Shown here: piece after piece, positions 1-11,573 of the stretch
Layout: every line of letters begins with the position of its first letter
Position numbering within the stretch: the stretch's first letter is position 1
From: Eudorina sp. 2006-703-Eu-15
Lineage: Eukaryota; Chlorophyta; Chlorophyceae; Chlamydomonadales; Volvocaceae
Reading direction: 5' to 3'
Assembly: GCA_003117195.1 (NCBI GenBank)
Contig: BDSI01000021.1
Location: forward strand, 1,054,001-1,118,000
Length of the DNA stretch: 64,000 bases
Translations under genes and position numbers: made by a program
The notes under the pieces: generated by a model
What the model was told of the DNA's origin: nothing
Seen by the model: only the letters and a program-made list of their open reading frames with translations
The model's database searches: none

Positions 1-1012
1 ACCCCAGCCAAAACGTTCCGAAGCTTTTATGCTTTGCTGGTCACTATTGTTGAGCGAACTGTAATAGACTGTGGAGACTTCTGGCACGTGCGTCGGAGGG
101 TACGGCGGGGCCGGCGGGGCACCGGTTGCCTGGTGAGGCTATCTACTGTGCATGGCTTGCACTGTAGGGTGTGAACAGACGGCTGAAAGCCAAACATTTG
201 CAACGGATTGTTGTTGATAGACGGCGGCCGTTCTGGTGCGCTCGTATGCCCAAGGCACGAGAGCACGTTGCAGCGTGTCTGCGTCAACGTCGACAGCGAT
301 CAGGGACCTGATTGACACCATCCCTGCCATACTCTTTCTTCGCAGTACCGTCAGATCTGTTCTGCCTCCTGATGAATAAGGGCACGTCAAGGGCTGCTAC
401 CTACGGATAGCCACCTCTCATCTATGAAAAATACATCGTATGGAAGCAACTATCTTGTCTACCCAAGGAATTGCCATTGCACCAAATCTCCGCCTCGCAA
501 GTAACATGGCTGGTTGACAATCTGAACCTGGCGCCTTGTTTTCCTTAGCATCACACTATCTTGACACAGTATGCCGGTTGATGTGTCCTTATTTCCGAGT
601 AATTGTGGTTAAAAACTTCATACACGCGACCTTTGAATTGTGCCGTCGCCTTTGTCGAAACATGAGTTTTATACCACGAAGTATAAGCCCTATGGGAGGG
701 ACGTAACCAATACACTTCAAATGCCTCTATACGGCTGTCCTAGTCCCGCCGCGAAAATACACAGGATTGTGGTCATGGACGAAGTCTTCAGCAAACATTG
801 AAACCCGAGCGGTTTCTTGGGGCATACAGAAGTCATTTCAAGATACAACTGAATATTTCCACACAGCTCAAGTTCGGCAAGCTGATAGTTAACTGCTCGT
901 TATGACCCCGCACTGTTTGTACCCCAGATAACGCAACGTACAACCGGTTTGACCTTGTTTCACACCAAGTCATAACTTTTCATGAGCTTCGCTCAGCATA
1001 TATAATTATAAC
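1..1012. other. Upstream/intergenic region, AT-richer than the genes
   Basis: No supported gene. From about 400 to 1010 the sequence is clearly AT-richer than the neighbouring coding DNA and has stops in all frames. This fits a promoter/intergenic stretch upstream of the MYB-type gene. The first 330 bases carry an open minus-strand frame that starts at an ATG at 330, but nothing in it is recognisable. Confidence 0.6.
998..1010 (+). promoter_or_regulatory. TATA-like element directly before the MYB start codon
   Basis: The stretch ATATATAATTATA lies only 3 bases before the ATG at 1013. A true TATA box would place the transcription start inside the ORF, so this may be just an AT-rich leader. 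No other in-frame Met occurs before the DNA-binding repeat, so the ATG at 1013 is kept. Confidence 0.3.
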
Positions 1013-3428
1013 ATGGGCGAGGAGTGCGAAGAAGGTGGAGCTGGGAGCGGGCGCTGGGAACCTCAGGAAGCCTGCTCAGCGCCTGGCGAAAGCAGCGACT
1101 ACTCTGATGGACCAGGCCATGGTCGTGGCCAGCTGGCTCCCAAGGGATTTTCCGACGCCGGACTTGCAAGGAGGCGACGACGCCGACCTACTTGGAGCAG
1201 GCTCGAAGAGGCTATCCTCGCCAAACAACACTCTATTCGTGGCAATTCCTGGTCAGCCATCGCAGAACACCTGCCGGGTCGCACTGCCAGTGAGGTGAAG
1301 GTCAGTGCGCTTTTGACGCTGTGTGGTTGGCTTGAAATGAATGTATTGGAGGATGTGTTTTAAAGAAATATAATTGTCGGAACTGTTAATGTGTTTTGGG
1401 GGTCTTGCGGAAAAACCTACGGTTTTATTCGCCCGTTCCTGGACTGTGCGCCTCCATGCAGAACATTTGGCACAGCACGCTTCGGTCGAAAAAGCTGAAA
1501 TCGCGTTCGCTGCTACGGGCGTACGCACGCGAGGTCCAGGAGCGCGGCGACAGCGCCGCAGCGCGGCTGGAAGCGTTCCGCATTGCAGTAAAATTGACAA
1601 AATGTGAAGATGACATGCTGCCGGACAGCGCGGAACCGCATGCGGGTGCGGACGGGAGATCGCGGCGAGAGTCGGCCAGCTCGGAGGGCAGGGACGGCGA
1701 TGAGCAGGAGCACGAGAGCGGGTCCCCGCGGCCCTACCCGCAAGTCGCCGACAGCGCAGACGCAACCCACATCCCCAAGCAAGCAGACCTGCCGCCCTCT
1801 CCCGCCGGTAAGGCGCGCGGCCAGTTACCACCATCTCCAGCGAAGTTGGGTCCACCACCCCACCCGTCATCCTTGCAGCTCTCCCCCTTTTTGTTTGTCA
1901 GCCGGCGTCTGCATGCCGCGAGGCGCGCCGCGCGGTGCGTTGAAGTTAGTCCCGCTTGTTCAGCGTTGCGCCGCCCTGCCACCGTCTCCCAGCCCTGCCT
2001 ATCTTCAATGCGCGTGGCCCAGACTTGTGCAGGCTCCGCGTCCCCTCCCCCGCCCCCCCGGTCGCGGACGGCCCTGACCCCGAATCGTTCGCATACACAC
2101 ACAGGGAGATCCTCCGACGACGAAGGGCCGGACGCAGCGTGTCTGACCTCGGAGAACCGCGCCTCGCCGGGCACCGGGGCCCCCGGTGATCGTCCCAACA
2201 ACCGTGCGCTCAACACACAGGGGCGGCGATCGCTTCCACAGAAGCACACAAGCGCGCCCCAGCGGCCCGCGACGGAGGACGACCCCCATCAGGGGCCTCA
2301 GCCGCTCCAGTTATCACTCGTCTGGCCTTCCGCTTCGGGGGATCCGCGGGATGGCGGCGGCGGCGGTGGTGGTGGCGTGGACAAAGCGGCGGCGGAGGCG
2401 GCACCAGCGGCACGGCCATCCTCGCTCCGGCCCCCGGTCGAGGGCGCAGCGCACGGAGAGCATCCGCCTCTGGGGGAGACCGGCGGCGGTGCGGGCTCTC
2501 GACGCCGGAGGGACTTGGGCGACGACTCACTGCATAGAAAACAGCAACCGCAACGACAGCAGCCGCAACAGCAGCAGCAACAGCTGCGGGGGGGCGGACC
2601 ATCCCCGGCACGCGCACGCGGTCAAGGGCAGGGCGGTCGCCCCGCCAGCTTGCCGACAGCGCCCCAGGGCCATGATCCCGGCCAGGAGGTCGCTCTGCAG
2701 CAGCTCCTGTTGCGACATCAGCTGCTGCTGCAGCAGCATCCCCATCTCCACGCGCACCAGCAACCGCAGCAGCAGCAGCAACCGCACGGCTCCTGGACTG
2801 TCACGCCGGTGAATGATTTGAGAGCGCTGCTGTTGGGCGGCCCGCAGCGGATGAAACAAGAGCGCGCCGCAGCGCAGCAACCGCAGCAGCAACCGCAGCA
2901 GCAGCAGCAGGCAGAGAGCCCGGTCGGACGACGTGCTGCGGCCACCCTATCCAGCGCGCGGGGCCGTGGTGCCGACGGCGACGACGGCACAGACGCCGCC
3001 GAAGCGAATCGCGGCGCTGCCGAGGGTAGCAGAGCGGGCGCGGGGGCCGGGGTACGGTCACGCGGTCGGACAGGCGGTCCATCTGTCGAGGCCGGCGGCA
3101 GCGGCGGCGGCGGTGACTCGCTGACACCGTTGCAAGTCAGGCTGTGGCAGGCGCTCACCGCGCGGGGCCAACAGGGCGCTCACCCGCTGGAGGACGAGGC
3201 GGCGGCCGCCGCGGAAGGCTCCATCGCGGCGGGCTCTGCCAAGATGCTCGGGTGGCTTCAGGGTCAGCGGTGGCTGCCCCTGCAGGCGCGCGCGCTGGCG
3301 CTGGCGCAGGCGCAAGCCCATGCGCACGCGCAGGCCCAGGCCCAGGCGCAGGCCCAGGCGGAGGCGAACGCCCTGGAGGAGGAGGCGTATCGATTGACGC
3401 AGCTGAGGGATTACCTTGCCCTTCAGGT

Positions 3429-3460
<32 letters not shown>

Positions 3461-5909
3461 GGTTAAAGCAAGAGGGGCAGGGGCGGCAGGTTGCTGGGCA
3501 CGGCAAGGGTGCTTCGGCGGCTGGCGCCGCCGCCGCGGCGGCGTCGGCGGCGGAGGTGGAGGCCGACGCGGACGGCGCCGATGGCGCGTGGACGGCGACT
3601 GGTGATAAGGTGGCCTTCCGCAGCGGCGACGGCGACGGTGACGGACCCGAGGAGCGGTTCGCGCAGCATCGTGCAGGGGCGCGCAACGCCTCGAGTCTGA
3701 AGGTACGACGAATCAACGAACGTTGGTGGTTGGGAGGTGGTTGAGGCGCCTCCTGTCCAATGCCTGGAATTTGGTGTATATTCATGCGAGGGGGAAGAAG
3801 GCAAGCGGACGTGGGACCAAGTGGCGCGGGGACGGTGTATGGTGCGTGGGATGCGCATGTGCTGATCTGTCGTACTGGACGCGAGCGCGCGCACGGCACG
3901 CTAAGCCGCGATTGTTGGACAAGGCTGTTGTGCCCCCGTCGCGGCGGTTGGTTCCGTGTGGGCCTCCCACGTGTGGCCCCCCCGACCCTGTACGGCATGC
4001 CTGCAGACCTCGAAGCGGGCATCCGCGATCGGCCACCCGGCCGCCGACGCCTCCGCCGCCGCAGCAGCAGCAGCGAACGCAGCTGGCGGTGTGGGCATGG
4101 GCGGAGGCTACTACTATGGCGACCGCGCACAGCTGCGGGAGCTTGTCGGGGTCCCAAACGCCGGCTTTAGCCCTTACGCGGCGGCCATGGCCGCCGCCGC
4201 CGCGGCCGGCGGCGGCGTTCCCGGGTACGATCCGTACGGCATGCTGTCGCTGCAGCAGCACCTCGGCGCCCCCGCGCTGGGTCTGGGGCATTTGGGTCCG
4301 TTTGGCGCCGCCGCCATGATGGGGGCTCCCAGCGAAATGGAAGTCGCGCGCCTCATGGCGGCGCATTCGGCGGCGGCCGCCATGGCGGCGGCGGACGCGA
4401 ACGCGGCGGCGGCCGCGGTGGCGGCGCAGCGACTGGCGTGGCGCCGGCAAGCCGCCGCCTCCGCTTGGGAGGCGGCGGAGCACCCGGAGGGCGCGGACCT
4501 GGGGGTGGCCACCGGTGGGTGGCCGCCTCAGGCGGGGGACCTAGGGTTTGGGACCCGGGCCCATGCTCCGCCCGAGGTGGCTTTTTGGCGACAGTCATGG
4601 CCGTCGTACATCCGGATCCAACTTTGGATCCTGTCTTGATCCTGTCGACACTGACAAGTACCTGGCTGCTTCCTCTTCCTGCGATGGTTGTTTGCAAGGC
4701 ACAGGGTTCCCGCGGATGCCTATGTATCTTGATGCCTAGCGAGTATCTATCCCAACGTGTGCGCCTCCATCCATGGCGCTGTCGCTGGCCGCAGGTCCTT
4801 CGAGTACGGACACGTTGACAACGGTGGACGTCAGAGGGCAAGCGGGCGGCGCTGCCCCGCTCAAACATGGCAAAGCCGCGCCGCGGCGCGCGCGCGTCGG
4901 CGGCGGCGGGGCTGCTGCGGCCGCGGTGCCGCCGTCAACGTCCGCCGGCGAGGCGCACGTCGGCGCCAAGCGCCGCACGGAGGACGAGCTGTACGATGGT
5001 GAGGACGCGCGTACGGCAGCAGCTGCGATCGCGCCGGCTCGCACGGCGGCCCAGTCGATGGACGCAGACGATCTCCAGATGCATCCCGCGGCAGCGCAAG
5101 CGGCCGCCGCACGGATGCACGAGCTGTACGACATGAGGTGCAGACTCGCTGGTATGTACGGCATGTACGGTAATGCTTTTCCGGGGTTGCAGCTGCCTGA
5201 GGATGCCGCCGCCGCCGCGGCGGCGGCGGCGGCGGCGGAGTGGGGCCACGCGGACGTGCCGGCGGAGGCGGCGGCGCTGTGGGGCTTCCCGGGGTTCGGC
5301 CCGCGGGGGTACGGTGCCGTACGGGACAGGCTTAGCGCGCCGGGCACTGGGTTGTCCGCTGCGCACGGCGCAGGCGTTCACGGCCTCCGGCGCCGCCCCA
5401 CCCAGCAGCGACAGGAGGACGGGGAGGACCCGCGCGACCCCCATCAACATCAACCGCCCCAGAAGCGGCCGAGGGAGACCGCGGCTACCGACGGCTTGCC
5501 GCAACGATCCCAGCACCAACAGCTGAAAGGGGGGCACCACGACGCCAGGCGACAGGGACCAGATCTGCCGCTGAAGCCTCGTCGACGTCAGCAAGCAAAG
5601 CCTGACCCCGAGCAACAGCAGCAACAACAGCAGCAGCAGGAGGAGCTGCCGCAGCAGCACAAGCGCGGGCGGAAGGACCTAGGGGCAGACGCCGAGGAGG
5701 CTGGGGCCGCCGCCGACTCGATGCTGTGTGATTTTGACGTTGCGACGGCGTTGCTGTCATTCAGTCGGCAGCAGCCGCGCCAGGCGGACATCGCGCCTGA
5801 TGCCGACGCGGACGTGGACGGCGATGTCGACGCCGATGGGGCTGCAGCTGCTGCGGGTGCAGCTGCGGGTGCGGGTTCGCCGGCGGATGAGCCCAGCGCG
5901 CAGGAGTAG
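1013..5909 (+). CDS. Single-repeat MYB-type transcription factor, Gln/Ala-rich
   Basis: Five exons are inferred: 1013-1300, 1462-1807, 2105-3702, 4007-4514 and 4795-5909 (stop TAG). All junctions are in phase and give about 1284 aa. The only recognisable domain spans the exon 1/2 junction, residues about 57-107. It reads RRPTWSRLEEAILAKQ, then GNSWSAIAEHLPGRT, then SEVK joined to NIWHSTLRSKK, which matches the R3-type repeat of plant R2R3-MYB proteins (Trp-helix, Trp, LPGRT, final Trp). No companion R2 repeat lies before it. The rest is low complexity: a polyGln run at 3427-3460, repeated Ala-Gln at 3295-3365, and polyAla near 4190-4430 and 5205-5240, with acidic and basic patches between. 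Such regions are common in algal nuclear factors. DNA binding in the nucleus is inferred from the repeat; targets are unknown. The intron at 1808-2104 is 297 nt long and has no in-frame stop, so a retained form is possible. Confidence 0.82.
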
Positions 5910-7021
5910 CGGCGGTCGTGGCGGTCGACTGGGTCCGTTTACGACCGATTGGTCGGCATCTGCGCTCCAGCATTGGATGTGGGCAGAGCATGTCGCAGCG
6001 AAGCGCTGATGGAAGCGCTGATGGCCTGGCCTGAGCTTGTCCTGGCCACGCGGCCTGACTGCCCCCCCCCTCAGAGAAGAGGAGAGGAAACGGTATCCTG
6101 CGGTCGTACAGGTCATTTCGCGGTTGCAGGGGGTGCTGAAGCCTAGAAGCCCAGAGACACGAAACTGTGCCGTCGGAAGGCGGGCGTAACGTGGCTGGCC
6201 GCTTAGTGTATAGCGGCGGTTGAAGGGCGTTCCAGCGTCCCTGTGCCCTGTGAGGGGTGGGCGGACATGTGGTGGCTGCTCTGCGCGCATGGGAGGATCC
6301 ACGGGCGTTATAGGCGGCGATGAGGTGCATGACGGCCTTGCAGGAAAAGCAGACCCTGCGGAGGGAGGAGAGGGGTCTCGGTTTATGGACCGGCGCGCCT
6401 GGGCGCGCTCTGGACTGGTACTGACGATGACAGGTACTGGCGGTGAGGGGGTGCTTAGGGCTGCGGGACACGAGCGGTCCGAGGGCAGTCGCGCGGATGC
6501 GGGTTGTGGGGGAAGGAACCCTTGACGGGGTGGGGTGGGGATTTTTCTTTTTTTTGGGGGGGGAGGGTGTTCATGGTGCATGACAGCGGGGGCAGAGACC
6601 CTGAAGGTGCGGCGCGGCTAGAGAGGTCTACAACTCTGCGCCGGACGGGTGCTTGGGAGCCAGGCACGCTGCTGCGAGTAGATGACGCCGGTATCCACGA
6701 AGATTGGACGAGGTGATGGTTGTTTCAGGTATACGTTTTCCGCTGGCAGTTAGGCAGTTGGAACACAGTTGAAACTGCGGAGGTCTTCGCGAGAGGACGC
6801 GGAGGTTGGTTCTTGAGGGCGGCGCCTTTCCCCTTGCGGTCCGTCTGTTCGTTCGTCCGTGGGTTTATTCTCCTGTTTGGCTGTTGGAAGTTGACAGGTA
6901 CCAGCTGCAGGTTCGGACGGATCGCCGTACCATTTACCACCGGATTAACAGCCAAACAACGTGTCCTCGGGTGTCTTGCTTCTTAAAGGGGGAATAAATC
7001 ACAACGAGGGAACCCTTGTAA
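5910..7021 (+). other. Probable 3' UTR of the MYB-type gene
   Basis: This non-coding stretch runs from the TAG at 5907-5909 to a TGTAA at 7017-7021. It includes a run of T then G at 6543-6565. No coding exon was recognised in it. Confidence 0.5.
7017..7021 (+). terminator. Poly(A) signal TGTAA, MYB-type gene
   Basis: TGTAA is the usual polyadenylation signal of chlorophycean nuclear genes. This is the first good copy about 1.1 kb after the stop codon on the sense strand. Confidence 0.5.
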
Positions 7022-8002
7022 ATCTGGCGATGTGAATCCTTCATCTAAATGTTTGATTCGGCAGGGTGTGTGTATGTGTTTAGAATTGCAACCCGCCCGC
7101 CCGCCCGATCCCAGGTGGCAATATACTTGTGTGTGTGTGTGTTCGTAGGCGTGTGTGTATGGTGGGGGGTTGCAACGCCGGCTCTGTGACGGTTTCATCA
7201 CCAGCCCGACTTGACAGGGGTAAATACCGTAACGGTTGAACTCGGCAGGAGCGTGCCGTACTCCCAAGGGGTGTACGGCGTCGTTGATGCGCCATCAGTT
7301 GAATGCGACAGGATCCGCGGAGGACTGGCGCGGAGTGGAATGGCACGGCATCAGACGTGGGGAACCACGTCAGTGCGAAACCTGGATGCGTAGCTGCAGC
7401 TGCGGGACACATATTGGTTCCTTGGCATGCATCCATTTTTGCGGTTGTGGTTGCGGTTGCTTTTCGAGGCAGTTGTGGTGTCAGTTGGACGACAGTTGCT
7501 GAGTCAGTTGTTACCACGCATTTCAAAAGGTACACGGGGGCGAGTTCCTACGCGCGGACGGGTGTGGAGACACGACTGAGGTGCGGGGCAGGTAGAAAAG
7601 GGGGGAAGGGCCGGAAGCACAGGGACGCCTCGACGGGCCCCGTCGGACGGGGCCGCGACTGTCGCCGATCACGGTTGGGTGGGTGGATGGGTGGTGCAGC
7701 GATGGCCACTCGGATAGACAGCCTTTGAATCAGCTCCGGCGGTGGAGCGGGGTGGCGGCTGTGTGTGTGTGTGGGGGGGGGGGCAGCGGGCTTGCGGCGG
7801 CTTCCTGGCATGCGCGCCCCGCGGGATGCCGTACACTCCAACTTCGGTGCCGTCGTGCTGTTGCCGCAGCGGGTGCTGTGGATGGCCGAGGGTCATTCCT
7901 AGCCGTGGCAGCGGGGGACAGGACCTGTGTGTCCCCCCACTGAAGGTGGTGACCATGCATGGTGGAGGGCAGTTGGAGGGGGGCCGGGAGGAGCTGGGGG
8001 CC

Positions 8003-8003
<1 letters not shown>

Positions 8004-8034
<31 letters not shown>

Positions 8035-8062
8035 GCGTGTGCGTGTGCGTGTGTATGTGTAT
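8004..8062. repeat. GT dinucleotide microsatellite
   Basis: An almost uninterrupted (GT)n run with some GC interruptions. The open frames across it on both strands are repeat artefacts. Confidence 0.9.
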
Positions 8063-8892
8063 GTGCCGTGGCCTGTCGGTACCCTGGTCGGTCGTGGTAA
8101 TGTGTGTGCAGGGTAGGGTCGAGGTAGGGGGAGGGGTGCACAGTCGGGAGGAAGGATGTGGGGCGCGTGTTTACGCGCTCGTGTGGTGTGATGTCGTGTG
8201 ATGTCGTGCGGTGTCGTGTGATGTGTTGTGGTGGACACGCTCTCAATAAGTGGCTGGCCGTGTCGCTCCTTTGTACGGCGGTGGATGTTGGACCCCCCCG
8301 CCCTTCTCGCCGCGCCCGCGATCTCGAGGACTAGGGGCTGCGACTTGCAAAGCGTTGTGGCACGACGGATCTGGTTCAGTTCGTAGGGGGTGTATGTGTC
8401 ATTGCAAGTGTCGTACAATCCATGTACCACTGGGAGTGCGTCTTTTGACACTTCTTCAGTTTATTAAACATGGCTGGCCTGGAGCTGTGGGGCCTCGGGC
8501 GGGACCCCAAGTTTGCCGGGGGGTGGCTCTTTCGCCAGTCTTACCATGGCGGCTTGGGCACCCACATGACCACCAGAAGATCAGATGTATGTGTGAGAGG
8601 AGGGAGGCTGTACTCGGCGTTCGGTACTCGGTACGTTCAAAGATAAGCAACTGCTCATCTGCGGGTTTCCTTTCTTGGAATCATGCGGGCAGTTCGGTAC
8701 ACTTGGTGTGTTGGACGCGCACCCGTGCTGCGTCGCAACTCTGTGATGGGTTGGCTCTACACCCCCCGGGGGGCCCACCCTCCCCGTTGGTGAGCTGAGC
8801 TGCAGAGCGCCCTGCATCCCATTCCATTCCGACCGCCCGCGGCAGCGTTGCCTAGCACCTGGCACCTGGTGGAGTTGATGTCGACCGACGGC

Positions 8893-9168
8893 CGCACCCG
8901 CACCCGTAGCAGCCGCACCCGCACCGGCAGCACCCGTAGCAGCCACACCCGCGCCCGCAGCGGCAGCACCCGCACCCGCACCGGCAGCTGCAGCGGCAGC
9001 ACCCGCACCCGCGCCCGCAGCTGCAGCGGCAGCACCCGCAGCAGCCGCGCCCGCAGCTGCAGCGGCAGCACCCGCAGCAGCCGCGCCCGCAGCTGCAGCG
9101 GCAGCACCCGCAGCAGCCGCGCCCGCAGCTGCAGCGGCAGCACCCGCAGCAGCCGCACCCGCCCGCGG
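8893..9168. repeat. Minisatellite with 36-bp unit (CGCAGCAGCC...)
   Basis: From about 9010 the same 36-bp unit (CGCAGCAGCCGCGCCCGCAG plus 16 bases) recurs at least four times with almost no change. More degenerate copies lie to the left. Because 36 is a multiple of 3, several frames stay open on both strands, but no start, splice or domain evidence supports translation. Confidence 0.85.
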
Positions 9169-9256
9169 CAGCTTCTACCGCGGCGCACTCCTGCCGCCAC
9201 ACTGTGCGGACGCTAGGGTGCCGTACGATAACCCCCTCACGGATCTCCCCTCCCTC

Positions 9257-9305
9257 TGTGCTCTGGCAGCAGTGCAGGTTGAATATGCCTACCAATTTCC
9301 TGTAC
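9257..9305 (-). repeat. Interspersed repeat, CAGGAAATTGG family, copy 1
   Basis: Read on the minus strand this contains GTACAGGAAATTGGTAGGCA and then a GCTGCTGCCAGAG end. Related copies are at 11813-11847, 11885-11930, 44133-44176 and 62326-62357. Confidence 0.65.
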
Positions 9306-9393
9306 CCCCCACCACCACCACCACCACCGTCCCATCAATCCAGTCGTGGAGGAAAACGGGTTCGTCCCTCCTGCAGCGACAGCCGTCGGTGAG

Positions 9394-9457
9394 CAAAGCA
9401 TTTCTCCAATGCGACTGTTAAACTTCTCCAAAGCATTTCTCCCATGCGACTTTTAAC
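9394..9457. repeat. Tandem duplication, 35-bp unit
   Basis: CAAAGCATTTCTCC begins at 9394 and again at 9429. The two copies differ at a few positions. Confidence 0.8.
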
Positions 9458-9994
9458 AGGACATGAAGCAATAGACGGACGGACGCTCGTACCCCACGAC
9501 GCGAGAGGCGCAGTCCCCCCTAGTACGGCTCCCTAGGCCCCTCCCCCCGCGTCGTGGCCCACATGAGACCCACGTGACCCAGATCGGGGCGTCGAGGCAG
9601 TCCGGGCGGGCCCCCCGTCCGCGTCAGCGCGTCAGCGACGTGTGTACGGCACCGCCGCCACGGCCCCCGTGGCGTCCCAGTTCCACCCCTTCCCTCCCCC
9701 GCAGGGCGGGGCAAGGGATGGGGGCGGCCGGCCGGGGCGGGGCATGTCCGGCACGATACTGTCCGCCTCGACTGCCCACTCCGGCCCCGCGAGCCATCCA
9801 CCCTCGCCATGCCGCACACATCATAAGGCGCCTGACCTCTACGCTCTACCCCCCACACGGCTTGCTGCTAGCTTGAACCCCATCGTTTCGTTGCGCCGCC
9901 GCTTGGCCTCTGGGCCGCCTTCACTGCAGGGCCGCTTCATCGCCTTTGAGCCTCAAGAGATGGCGGCCACCATCACACCTGACTTGGCTTGGCT

Positions 9995-11537
9995 TCACTT
10001 GGCCGCGGGCGCCGGCGGGGTCGCCCTCGCCACCAGCGCACGCAAGATATCGGTAGGCGTGATGACGGAGATGGGCTTCACCAGCGGGCCCGGGCCGCCG
10101 TTGGGCGCCGCCACGTAAACCCGGTGCACCTTGTTGTCGGACAGCAGCGCCAGAACCTGTGTACGGCAGACGCGGTTGGTGGTAGTTGGGCAGTTGGCGG
10201 TTGATTGGTGAATCTGAAAATCCAAAGAGCTGCCGTAGTGCCGGATGCGATGACCGTAGAGGGGGACAGGAGGCGCGGGTGCAACCGAAATCCCTTTCCA
10301 ACGGCTTCGTCCAACCGTTACCCCCAACGGGAAACGCCCACGCCCACGCCCACGCTTGCCCCAGCCTTGAAATTCCAAGCAAGCACGCAAAGCCAAATAA
10401 AACATAGAATTCATACCTGCAGCAGTGTCGTACTGGGCGTGCATGTGATCATCCGGATGCCCACCGCCGCCTGGGCCTGGCCCTCCAGGGAGGGCTCCCC
10501 CTCGGACGAGCGGCCCGACCCCGTCGGCGCCAGCCCGCCGCTGCCGGCGGCGGCGCCGGGCGACGACGGGCCCCGCGGCGACGGCGACGCCGGCGGCGGA
10601 GGCGGCGGCGGCGGCATCATGAGGCCGCGCGGCGACGGCGGCACCGAGGGCGGCCCCGCGGCGAAGAAGGGGTGTGCCGCCTGAGCGCTGGTGCGCTGGC
10701 TGTATCCGAGGTAGGAGGTGTTGTGGAGCAGGGCCAGGAACTCGCCCACCGGGAGGGCCAGGATGCCCAGGTGCTGCGACTGGATGTTACTGCGGGGAGG
10801 CGGGGAGGGAGGCGGGGAGGCGAGTGAGAGGAGGAGCGTGGAGTTGGGAGGCGGGGAGGTAGGGAGGCTGGGGAGGCGGGGAGGGAGGCGGGGAGGGAGG
10901 TAGGGAGGCGGGGAGGCGGAGGGCTGGGTTAGAGGAGGAGCAGGGAGCCGGGAGGCGGGGAAGGAAGCTGGGTGAGAAGAGGAGGAGCAGGGAGGCAGGG
11001 GAGAAGAGGTAAGGGAGGGAAAGGTTCCATGGCGTCGCAGACGGAGGGCAGTGGGCGGTAGGCCCGGGGATGCGGAGGGGGAGCGGCCCAATCCCGTTCC
11101 GCGCCACCCATTGATCCCAGCCCTCCTATTGTCCCTTCACGTGCCCCCGCTCAGGCAGCTACCGATCCCTTGTCCTCCATTTCCGCTTCGCTCCCCCCAG
11201 CCCCCCCGCGCCACATTCAAAAACCCACATCACCACCACCACGTGCTCCCGCCAAGTCGCCCCCAAACACACAACGCGGGGGCCCCTCTCACCGCCCTCG
11301 CCCAAGACCCATCCCCCCCCCTCACCGCAGGTCGCTCATGGACAAGTTTGCGATCATGTTGCCGCTGCCGTTGCCGCCGCCGCTGCCCACCGCCGCCTCC
11401 GCGTCCGCCACCACCGGCGCGCCGCTAACCCCCGCGCGCGCCATGCGCTCATACGCCAGGATGGCCGGCAGCGACGCCTCCACCGTCACCAGAGGTCGGA
11501 CGGCCGCCGCGCCCTGCGCCCCCGGGCTGGTGCCGCT

Positions 11538-11573
<36 letters not shown>

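Larger units (their letters stand above)
7022..9994. other. Intergenic region between the MYB and CBS genes, repeat-rich
   Basis: No supported gene. It contains GT-rich microsatellites (7120-7160, 8004-8062), a GTGATGTC-type repeat at 8186-8232, a 36-bp minisatellite at 8893-9168, a 35-bp tandem duplication at 9394-9457 and one copy of the interspersed CAGGAAATTGG repeat at 9257-9305. Part of it should be the 3' UTR of the minus-strand CBS gene, but no TGTAA on that strand could be assigned. Confidence 0.6.

Noticed and set aside
139..390. Minus-strand open frame near the left edge
   Set aside because: The part after the ATG at 330 is only about 60 residues, with no motif; it could be a first exon of a gene outside the window but this cannot be shown.
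2210..3327. Several long minus-strand frames opposite the MYB gene
   Set aside because: GC-rich shadows of the Gln/Ala-rich coding strand.
8848..9216. Arg/Ser-rich ORF on the plus strand and Leu-rich ORF on the minus strand
   Set aside because: Artefact of the 36-bp repeat.
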